A stretch of 56,094 nucleotides of DNA from Nocardioides bruguierae (GTDB taxonomy: Bacteria; Actinomycetota; Actinomycetes; Propionibacteriales; Nocardioidaceae). Of this stretch, positions 49,740 through 56,094 are shown piece after piece. Under the pieces are notes generated by a model. The model had not been told where the DNA came from and searched no databases. It was given only the letters and a program-made list of their open reading frames with translations. The translations under genes were made by a program, and so were the position numbers. How positions within the stretch are numbered: position 1 is the first letter of the stretch; the number at the start of each line of letters is the position of its first letter. The stretch spans positions 1 through 56,094 of the forward strand of contig NZ_JAMOIL010000030.1 in assembly GCF_023656415.1 (NCBI RefSeq), given 5' to 3'.

Positions 49740-50680
49740 GCCGGGTCGATACCCAGGATCTCCCGGGTCCGAACCACGTCGTGGTCCATCTGCTCGATCA
49801 GCGTCTCCACCGACTCGAAGGCCACCATGCCGCGGATGCGGTCGACGAAGGTGACCTCGACCTGGGCGCCGTAGAGGTCCAGGTCGGTCTGGTCGAGCAC
49901 GTAGGACTCGACGCGGCGGTCGCGCACGCCCTCGAAGGTCGGGTTGGTGCCGACGGAGATCGCGGCCGGCCAGGTGCCGGCCCCGTCGAGGCGGCGCAGC
50001 CAGCCCGCGTAGACGCCGTCGGCGGGCACCGCGATGGTGCCGGGGATGGGCACGTTGGCGGTGGGGAAGCCCAGCTCGCGCCCCCGCTGGTCGCCGCGGA
50101 CGACGGTGCCCAGGATGCCGTGCGGCCGCCCCAGGGCCTCGCCGGCGCCGGCCACGTCCCCGGTGACCAGGCAGGTGCGGACGTAGGTCGAGGACCACAC
50201 CTGCGGGCCGCCGTCCAGCGGGATGCCCTCGGCGGTGAAGTCGTGCGCGGCGCCGACCTGCGCCAGCAGCGTCACGTCCCCCGCGGCCCGGTGGCCGAAG
50301 CGGAAGTTGGCACCCACGACGACGGCGGCGGCGTGCAGCGCGTCCACGAGGACGCGGCGGGCGAACTCCTCCGGGGTCCAGCCCGACATCTCCCGGGTGA
50401 AGGGCAGCGCGACCACCTCGTCGGCGCCGGCCGCGTGCAGGAGGTCGGCCCGCTGCTCCAGGCCGGTGAGCGTGGTGGGGGCGTGCTCGGGCCGCAGCAC
50501 CGCCATCGGGTGGGGGTCGAACGTCACCGCCACCAGGCGGAGCCCGCGCTCGTCGGCGACCGCCCGCGCGCGCGTCAGCACTCGGCGGTGCCCCAGGTGC
50601 ACGCCGTCGAAGTTGCCGATGACCACGGCGGTACGGCCGAGGTCAGCAGGCAGCTCGTCCAGGGATCGCCACAGCGTCAC
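49736..50680 (-). CDS. ribF: bifunctional riboflavin kinase / FAD synthetase
   Basis: Converts riboflavin to FMN and then FAD. The 314-residue product has the N-terminal FAD synthetase domain (VVIGNFDGVHLGHR, VTFDPHPMAVL, VGANFRFGHRAAGDV) and the C-terminal flavokinase domain (GRELGFPTANV, GVYAGWL, ISVGTNPTFEG, VESYVLD). GTG 50680 was chosen over GTG 50689 because the TAGGGT -10 box (50688-50693, minus) overlaps the latter and puts the transcript start at the former. Confidence 0.95.
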   Translation of the reverse strand: MTLWRSLDELPADLGRTAVVIGNFDGVHLGHRRVLTRARAVADERGLRLVAVTFDPHPMAVLRPEHAPTTLTGLEQRADLLHAAGADEVVALPFTREMSGWTPEEFARRVLVDALHAAAVVVGANFRFGHRAAGDVTLLAQVGAAHDFTAEGIPLDGGPQVWSSTYVRTCLVTGDVAGAGEALGRPHGILGTVVRGDQRGRELGFPTANVPIPGTIAVPADGVYAGWLRRLDGAGTWPAAISVGTNPTFEGVRDRRVESYVLDQTDLDLYGAQVEVTFVDRIRGMVAFESVETLIEQMDHDVVRTREILGIDPA

Positions 50681-50697
50681 GGGCGCCACCCTAGCGG

Positions 50698-50730
50698 GCG
50701 CCCGAGGGCCCTCCCGGGTGGCCCGGGCGC
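50698..50730 (-). terminator. terminator after the DUF1059 gene
   Basis: GCGCCC-ga-GGGCC (50698-50710) pairs with GGCCC-GGGCGC (50720-50730) around a 9-nt loop. It separates the kinase-like/DUF1059 pair from the ribF promoter. Confidence 0.55.
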
Positions 50731-50755
50731 ACGCCGCGCCGGTGCGAGATGGGTC

Positions 50756-50935
50756 TCAGCCCGCGCGCCGGATCTGGGCCCCGACTGCCTCGGCCACCTC
50801 GGGGGTGATGGCGGTGATGCCGTGTGCGTGGGCGGCGTGGTCGGCGACCTGGCCGAGGAGACCGTCCTGCGTCTCGTCGGTGAAGGTGGCCGGGCAGCCG
50901 GGCATGACGTCGCCGCAGGCGAGCTCGAACTTCAT
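50756..50935 (-). CDS. DUF1059 small protein
   Basis: The 59-residue protein begins MKFELACGDVMPGCPATF, the DUF1059 signature with Cys7 and Cys14, and continues TQDGLLGQVADHAAHAHGI and TPEVAEAVGAQI. The family is common in actinobacteria, with unknown function; the paired Cys and the His-rich helix suggest metal or redox sensing. ATG 50935 overlaps the kinase-like stop (ATGA), with GAGGAG upstream. Confidence 0.85.
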   Translation of the reverse strand: MKFELACGDVMPGCPATFTDETQDGLLGQVADHAAHAHGITAITPEVAEAVGAQIRRAG

Positions 50936-51885
50936 GGTGACTCCTCGTGGTGGTGGCCCTGGTGGGCCGGGTGGGGGGGTGATGTGTGGTGTGGGGTCGC
51001 AGCCGTGGGTGACGGCTCCTCGACCGTGCGCTCCGGGAGGCTCCCGGGAGCGGGCACGCGGACCCAGAAGGCGGCACGTTCCTCGTCCTGCTCGAGGCCG
51101 AGGGTGCCGCCGTGCACGACGGTCAGCGCGCGGGCGAGGTAGAGGCCGACGGTCAGGCCCGCCTCGCCGTGCCCGGTGTTGAACGGCTCGAACAGGGAGC
51201 GAGCCGTCTCGGGTTCGACGGGGTCGCCGCTCCGCACGACGCGGAGCTCGACCCAGCTGCCCACGGTCCGCGACTCGAGCGAGACGCGTCGGGGCAGCGG
51301 CTGGGTGGTCGCGGCCGCGGACCACAGGTCCCGCAGCACGCGCATGAAGAGGACCGGGTCGACGAACACCCGGAGCCAGGGCCCGTCCCCGCCGACGTCC
51401 TCGGGCCGGGTGACGGCCGAGGCGAGCCGGCCGACGGAGACCTCGCGGGCGTCGAGGTCGAGCCGGCCCAGCATGGCCGCGGTGAGCAGCTCGACCTCGG
51501 AGACGCGGTCGGCGAGGGAGTCCAGCGACTGCTGGAGCCGCTCGAGGGCCCGGACGCGGGTGCCGGGATCGACGGAGAGGTCGCCGAGCAGGCCGACCCA
51601 GGCCTGGGCGACGGCCAGCGGGGAGCGCAGGCCGTGGGTGAAGACCGTGAGGAAGCGGTCCCGTTGCTGGGCGGTCTCCCCCTGGGGGCGGTTCGTCACC
51701 TGGGCCGCCCCGGCCTCCACGAACGCGGTGACCCACCGGTCGAGCAGCGCAGGCTCGACGGCGTGCGCCGCGGCGACCGCGACCCGGGGGTGCCCGGCCA
51801 GCACGTCGAGCACGGCACGCACCCGGAGGTCCTGCGCCGACCCCAGGTCGTCGAGGACCGGGTGCGGCACGGCGCTCGCGGCCAT
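50932..51885 (-). CDS. degenerate histidine-kinase-like protein
   Basis: The 317-residue soluble protein has an N-terminal helical domain (1-70), an H-box-like FLTVFTHGLRSPLAVAQ with His84, and a dimerisation coiled region (to about 150). The ATPase-like lobe is degraded: the N-box Asn is lost (VLRDLWSAAATT), the G1 DxGxG is replaced by a RSGDPVEP segment, and only EPFNTGHGEAGLTVGLYLAR recalls the lid and G2. Likely a scaffold or sensor rather than an active kinase. A His-rich C-terminus ends at the DUF1059 gene. TAACCT (51912-51917, minus) may be its -10. Confidence 0.75.
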   Translation of the reverse strand: MAASAVPHPVLDDLGSAQDLRVRAVLDVLAGHPRVAVAAAHAVEPALLDRWVTAFVEAGAAQVTNRPQGETAQQRDRFLTVFTHGLRSPLAVAQAWVGLLGDLSVDPGTRVRALERLQQSLDSLADRVSEVELLTAAMLGRLDLDAREVSVGRLASAVTRPEDVGGDGPWLRVFVDPVLFMRVLRDLWSAAATTQPLPRRVSLESRTVGSWVELRVVRSGDPVEPETARSLFEPFNTGHGEAGLTVGLYLARALTVVHGGTLGLEQDEERAAFWVRVPAPGSLPERTVEEPSPTAATPHHTSPPHPAHQGHHHEESP

Positions 51886-52019
51886 GGGTCACTCCCTCTC
51901 TCCCCCGTCGCAGGTTAGGCGAGGTGGAGGGCCCGTGGCGCCCCCGCTGCGGCATTCGCACCGACCGATCCGCGGGCATGACCCGATCGGACTAGTCCCG
52001 CACGCCGACCGGCGACAGG

Positions 52020-52048
52020 GCCCGCCGGACGCGGGCCTCGGCGGGCCA
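52020..52048 (-). terminator. terminator after truB
   Basis: GGCCCGCCG (52020-52028) pairs with CGGCGGGCC (52040-52048) around an 11-nt loop, 20 nt past the truB stop. Confidence 0.55.
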
Positions 52049-52068
52049 TCCAGGAGCCCGCGTGAGCC

Positions 52069-52998
52069 TCAGACGAAGACCGCGGTGGGGCGGGCGGTGC
52101 CCGGCTGCTCGGCGTCAGGCTCGTAGAGCGCCAGGAAGGTGCCGTCCGGCGCGAAGAGGGCGGTCAGGCCGGCCAGCTCGATCGTGAGCCGTCGTCCGAC
52201 CCGCACGGCGGAGGCGTCGTCCTCGCCCAGGTCGACGGCGGCGAACGCCGCGCGGGCCGCCTCCGCGATGGGCAGGACGACGGCGCCCGGCCCGCCCTCC
52301 TCGGCGAGGTCCGCCAGCTCCTCGAGGCTGCGAGCCTGCGCCAGCGCGTACGGGCCGATGGCGGTGCGTCGCAGGGCGGTGAGGTGGCCGCCCGTGCCCA
52401 GTGCGCGGCCGGCGTCGCGGGCGATGGCCCGGACGTAGGTGCCGGAGCTGCAGCGCAGCGACACGTCCACGTCGAGGACCCGGACGCCGTCCTCGGTGGT
52501 GGCCGTCCGCGCCTCGCCCGTGGTGAGCTCGTGCACGGTGACGGGGCGCGCCTTCAGCTCGACCTCCTCGCCGTCCCGCACGCGCTGGTAGGCGCGCTTG
52601 CCGTCGACCTTGATGGCCGAGACGGCCGTCGGCACCTGCAGGAGGTCGCCGGTCTGCGCGGCGAGCGCGGCCCGGGCGTCGTCCTCGGTGACGTCGCCGA
52701 GCCCGGCGGCCTCGACGACCTCGCCCTCGGCGTCGTCGGTGGTGGTCGCGACGCCGAGGCGGACCGTGGCGTCGTAGCCCTTCTCGGTCAGCATCAGGTG
52801 CCCGAGCAGGCGCGTCGCACGGTCCACACCGAGCACCAGCACGCCCGTGGCCATGGGGTCGAGCGTGCCGGCGTGGCCGACCTTGCGGGTGCCCACGAGG
52901 CGGCGCACGCGCGCCACGACGGCGTGGGAGGTGATCCCGGCCGGCTTGTCGACGACGACGAGGCCGGGGACGGGGGTGGGACGGGGGGCGTCCGCCAC
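52069..52998 (-). CDS. truB: tRNA pseudouridine(55) synthase
   Basis: Makes pseudouridine-55 in the T-loop of tRNAs. The 309-residue product has GLVVVDKPAGITSHAVV, the catalytic Asp47 in GHAGTLDPMATGVLVLG, YDATVRLGVATTTDDAEGEV, TAVSAIKVDGKRAYQR and RCSSGTYVRAIARDAGRALG. GTG 52998 follows the rbfA stop almost at once. Part of the infB-rbfA-truB block. Confidence 0.95.
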   Translation of the reverse strand: MADAPRPTPVPGLVVVDKPAGITSHAVVARVRRLVGTRKVGHAGTLDPMATGVLVLGVDRATRLLGHLMLTEKGYDATVRLGVATTTDDAEGEVVEAAGLGDVTEDDARAALAAQTGDLLQVPTAVSAIKVDGKRAYQRVRDGEEVELKARPVTVHELTTGEARTATTEDGVRVLDVDVSLRCSSGTYVRAIARDAGRALGTGGHLTALRRTAIGPYALAQARSLEELADLAEEGGPGAVVLPIAEAARAAFAAVDLGEDDASAVRVGRRLTIELAGLTALFAPDGTFLALYEPDAEQPGTARPTAVFV

Positions 52999-52999
52999 G

Positions 53000-53491
53000 T
53001 CAGTCCTCGTCGCGGTCGTCGGTGTCGTCCTGCGCGTCCCAGTCGTCGTCCAGGTCCTCGTCGCGGACGCGGGGCTTCTTGTACGGGTCGGACTCGCCGG
53101 CGTAGGTGTCGCCACGCAGGGCGGCGACCTCCTCGTCCTGCTGCTTGGCGCGGGCCAGGACCTCGTCGAGCTGGCGGGCGGTCTCCGGCAGCGCGTCGGC
53201 GATGAAGGTGAGGCTGGGGACGTGGCGCATGCCGAGCTGCTTGCCGACCTCGGAGCGGATGAGTCCCTTGGCGGACTCCAGCGCCTGCGCGCTGGCGGTC
53301 ATCTGGGCCTGCTGGTCCTCGACGCTGCCGAGGACGGTGTAGAAGACGGTGGCCTGCTGGGTGTCACCGGAGACCCGGACGTCGGTCACGGTGACGAAGC
53401 CGAGCCGCGGGTCCTTGATCCGACGCTCGAGCATCTCGGCGACGATGACCTGGATGCGGTCGGCGATGCGGCGCACGCGGGGGCTGCTCAT
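53000..53491 (-). CDS. rbfA: ribosome-binding factor A
   Basis: The 163-residue 30S maturation factor with a KH fold has RVRRIADRIQVIVAEMLERRIKDPRLGFVTVTDVRVSGD at the start and RHVPSLTFIADALPETARQLDEVL near the end of the domain. The last 40 residues are an acidic extension (EDLDDDWDAQDDTDDRDED) typical of some actinobacterial forms. ATG 53491 has GAGAGGA upstream. Confidence 0.95.
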   Translation of the reverse strand: MSSPRVRRIADRIQVIVAEMLERRIKDPRLGFVTVTDVRVSGDTQQATVFYTVLGSVEDQQAQMTASAQALESAKGLIRSEVGKQLGMRHVPSLTFIADALPETARQLDEVLARAKQQDEEVAALRGDTYAGESDPYKKPRVRDEDLDDDWDAQDDTDDRDED

Positions 53492-53545
53492 GGTGGTTCC
53501 TCTCGAGGTGTCCGCCGCCCCGCCGACGTGAGCGGGGCGGACGCG

Positions 53546-53580
53546 CCGGCGGCCCGACCCGAAGGGGGCCGGGCCGCCGG
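53546..53580 (-). terminator. strong hairpin between infB and rbfA
   Basis: A 15-bp stem with one mismatch (CCGGCGGCCCGACCC against GGGCCGGGCCGCCGG) and a 5-nt loop, with a second, weaker CCGCCCCG/CGGGGCGG pair next to it. It lies inside an operon and may act as an attenuator or a processing and stability signal. Confidence 0.6.
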
Positions 53581-53602
53581 ACGCGGTACTGCTGGGTGGT
53601 GC

Positions 53603-56094
53603 TCAGGCGCGGGGGATCTCCCGCATCTCGAAGGCCTCGACGATGTCGCCCTCCTTGATGTCGCCGAAGTTCTTCAGGACCAGACCGCACTCGAAGCCCT
53701 CGCGGACCTCGGACGCGTCGTCCTTCTCTCGGCGCAGCGACGCCAGGTCGGCCGACTCGACCACGACGGCACCGTCGCGGATGAGGCGCACCTTGGCGTT
53801 GCGTCGGATGACACCGCTGGTGACCATGCAGCCGGCGATGTTGCCGATCTTGGAGGACCGGAAGATCGCGCGGATCTCGGCCTGGCCGAGCGCGACCTCC
53901 TCGTACTCCGGCTTGAGCATGCCCTTGAGCGCCGCCTCGATCTCCTCGATCGCCTGGTAGATGACCGAGTAGTAGCGGATCTCGACGCCCTCCTTGTCGG
54001 CCATCTCCGTCACCTTGCCCTGCGGGCGGACGTTGAAGCCGATGATGATGGCGTCGGAGGCGGAGGCCAGGTCGACGTTGGTCTCGGTGATCGCACCGAC
54101 ACCGCGGTCGATGACCCGGATGCCGACCTCGTCGCCGACGTCGATCTTCGCCAGGGCGTCCTCGAGGGCCTCGACCGAGCCGGACACGTCGCCCTTCAGG
54201 ATCAGGTTCAGGTCCTGCGACGCGCCCTTCTCCATGGAGGCCATGAAGTCCTCGAGGGTGCGGCGGACGCGGCGCTTGGCCTGCATCGCAGCACGCTCGC
54301 GGGCCTCGCGCTTCTCGGCGATCTGGCGAGCCATGCGGTCGTCCTCGACCACGATGAAGTTCTGGCCGGCGCCGGGGACGGCGTTGAGGCCGAGCACCAT
54401 CGCGGGGCGGGACGGGTCCGCTTCCTCGATGTTCTCGCCGTACTCGTCGAGCATGGCGCGGACGCGACCGTGGGCCGGACCGGCGACGATCGAGTCGCCG
54501 ACCCGCAGGGTGCCGCGCTGGACCAGGACGGTGGCCGTCGGGCCACGACCGCGGTCGAGGTGGGCCTCGACCACGAGACCCTGGGCGTCCTGGGTCGGGT
54601 TGGCACGCAGGTCGAGCGAGGCGTCGGCCGTGAGGACGACGGCCTCGAGCAGGCCCTCGAGGTTGAGCTGGGACTTCGCGGAGACGTCGACGAACATCAC
54701 GTCGCCGCCGTACTCCTCGGGCACCAGGCCGTACTCGGTGAGCTGGCCGCGGACCTTGGTCGGGTCCGCCTCGGGCTTGTCGACCTTGTTGACCGCCACG
54801 ACGATCGGCACGTTCGCGGCCTTGGCGTGGTTGAGCGCCTCGACGGTCTGCGGCATCACGCCGTCGTCCGCCGCGACCACGAGGATCGCGATGTCGGTGG
54901 CCTGCGCACCACGGGCACGCATGGCGGTGAACGCCTCGTGACCCGGGGTGTCGATGAAGGTGATGCGACGCTCGTTGCCGTCGACCTCGGTCGTGACCTG
55001 GTAGGCACCGATGTGCTGGGTGATGCCACCGGCCTCCTTGTCGACCACGTTCGCGGAGCGCAGCGCGTCGAGGAGCTTGGTCTTTCCGTGGTCGACGTGA
55101 CCCATGACGGTGACCACCGGGGGCCGGATGGCCAGGTCGTCCTCGTCGCCCTCGTCCTCGCCGAACTCGAGGTCGAAGGACTCGAGCAGCTCACGGTCCT
55201 CGTCCTCGGGGGAGACGACCTGGACGTCGTAGTTGAGCTCCTCACCGAGCAGCTCGAGGGTCTCGTCGTTGACCGACTCGGTCGCGGTGACCATCTCGCC
55301 GAGGCTGAAGAGCATCTGCACGAGCTGGGCGGCGTCGACGTTGATCTTCTCCGCGAAGTCGGTCAGCGAGGCGCCACGGGCGAGACGCACGGTCTCCCCG
55401 TTGCCCTTGCGGACGCGCACGCCGCCGATCGTCGGGGCCTCCATGGCCTCGAACTCCTGACGACGCGCCCGCTTCGACTTGCGACCACGACGCGACGGAC
55501 CGCCGGGGCGACCGAAGGCACCCTGGGTCTGGCCGCGACCACCGGGACGACCGCCACCGGGACGACCGCCGAAGCCGCCGCCACCGGGACGACCCGGAGC
55601 ACCGCCGCCGGCGCCCGGACGACCCGGGGCGCCACCACGGCCACCGGCGCCACCGCGGCCCGGAGCGCCACCGCGGCCGGGGGCCGGGCGGGCGCCGGGA
55701 CCGGAGCCGAAGGCAGCCGGGGACTTCGGCATCATCGCCGGGTTCGGGCGGGGGACGCCCGGAGCGCCGCCACCCTGACGGGGAGCGGAGCCGTCACGAC
55801 CGGCCGGCGGCCGCGGGGGACGCTGCTGGTCGTTGCCGCCGGGAGCAGCCGGGCGGGGAGCGGGCCGCTGGCCCATGCCCTGGCTGGAGGCGAACGGGTT
55901 GTTGCCGGGGCGCGGGGCGCCGCCACCACGGCCACCGCCGGAGCGGGGGGCCGAGGGCTTGCTGCCGGAGCCACCACGGGCCGCGGGGGCCTGCGGAGCG
56001 GGGCGGGGGCCCGGGCGGGGGCCGCCGGGGCGCGGGGCGGAGCCGCCGTCCGAGGACGGGCGGGAGCCGCCGGTCGGCCGGGGGCCGGCCGGAC
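53603..56094 (-). CDS. infB: translation initiation factor IF-2 (5' end outside window)
   Basis: The GTPase places initiator tRNA on the ribosome. At least 829 residues are in the window. The N-terminal part is Gly/Pro/Arg-rich and disordered, including the GNNPFASSQGMG motif. The linker with TVRLARGASLTDFAEKINVDAAQLV is the IF2 N-domain. The G domain has VMGHVDHGKTKLLD, ITQHIGAYQV, DTPGHEAFTAMR and NKVDKPEAD. Domains II-IV follow with the DVSGSVEALEDAL and GFNVRPQG segments. The frame is open to the right edge. Followed by rbfA and truB. Confidence 0.97.
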   Translation of the reverse strand, partial: PAGPRPTGGSRPSSDGGSAPRPGGPRPGPRPAPQAPAARGGSGSKPSAPRSGGGRGGGAPRPGNNPFASSQGMGQRPAPRPAAPGGNDQQRPPRPPAGRDGSAPRQGGGAPGVPRPNPAMMPKSPAAFGSGPGARPAPGRGGAPGRGGAGGRGGAPGRPGAGGGAPGRPGGGGFGGRPGGGRPGGRGQTQGAFGRPGGPSRRGRKSKRARRQEFEAMEAPTIGGVRVRKGNGETVRLARGASLTDFAEKINVDAAQLVQMLFSLGEMVTATESVNDETLELLGEELNYDVQVVSPEDEDRELLESFDLEFGEDEGDEDDLAIRPPVVTVMGHVDHGKTKLLDALRSANVVDKEAGGITQHIGAYQVTTEVDGNERRITFIDTPGHEAFTAMRARGAQATDIAILVVAADDGVMPQTVEALNHAKAANVPIVVAVNKVDKPEADPTKVRGQLTEYGLVPEEYGGDVMFVDVSAKSQLNLEGLLEAVVLTADASLDLRANPTQDAQGLVVEAHLDRGRGPTATVLVQRGTLRVGDSIVAGPAHGRVRAMLDEYGENIEEADPSRPAMVLGLNAVPGAGQNFIVVEDDRMARQIAEKREARERAAMQAKRRVRRTLEDFMASMEKGASQDLNLILKGDVSGSVEALEDALAKIDVGDEVGIRVIDRGVGAITETNVDLASASDAIIIGFNVRPQGKVTEMADKEGVEIRYYSVIYQAIEEIEAALKGMLKPEYEEVALGQAEIRAIFRSSKIGNIAGCMVTSGVIRRNAKVRLIRDGAVVVESADLASLRREKDDASEVREGFECGLVLKNFGDIKEGDIVEAFEMREIPRA

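Overview
The window is very GC-rich DNA with a strong third-position G/C bias, many GTG and TTG starts, and leaderless promoters (TAnnnT placed 6-7 nt before the start codon). The conserved order infB-rbfA-truB-ribF ... rpsO-pnp-M16 protease ... dapB, the PspA/PspAA/HtpX/PspAB quartet and the Actino-pnp leader all point to a Gram-positive actinobacterium (Actinomycetota). I cannot fix the family or genus from the sequence alone.

Region 1 (1 to about 11.6 kb) is the end of an integrated phage-like element. It opens with late genes: small membrane proteins, a cell-wall-hydrolase-like protein and a holin-like protein. A DUF2510 membrane protein with its own promoter and a tyrosine recombinase with a structured leader follow. 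Then comes a compact cassette of about 17 very small genes (4785-10419), almost all overlapping start-to-stop, that ends in a second tyrosine recombinase. A third, opposing recombinase (10599-11447) closes the element. No tRNA gene and no attachment core could be identified.

Region 2 (11.6-33.6 kb) is chromosomal. It holds the Fe-S carrier erpA, glycerate kinase, a GNAT protein, quinolinate synthase nadA (an Fe-S enzyme) and a soluble GAF histidine kinase. A five-gene MacAB-like export operon follows, with two adaptors, an ATPase, a permease and a DUF5666-like lipoprotein. Next are the Psp envelope-stress cluster, a DUF3043 protein, an aldo/keto reductase, a second GNAT, an AzlC/AzlD exporter pair with a His-rich N-terminus, a secreted M4 metalloprotease, dapB and a methyltransferase.

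Region 3 (33.6-56.1 kb) carries a 1309-residue DUF11 surface protein, the M16 protease, pnp with its regulatory leader, rpsO, a divergent PTS locus, and the translation/RNA-maturation block ribF-truB-rbfA-infB. The PTS locus is ptsI facing fruR-fruK-fruA-ptsH and supplies a complete route for fructose uptake and phosphorylation. It sits between ribF and rpsO, which are usually close together. A degenerate histidine-kinase-like protein plus a DUF1059 protein sits between truB and ribF. infB runs off the right edge.

Nothing here can be called a proven new system. The best candidates for a second look are the overlapping small-gene cassette with its repeated junction and Arr-like ADP-ribosyltransferase, the double-adaptor MacAB/DUF5666 operon, and the divergent PTS promoter whose two -35 boxes share one palindrome.
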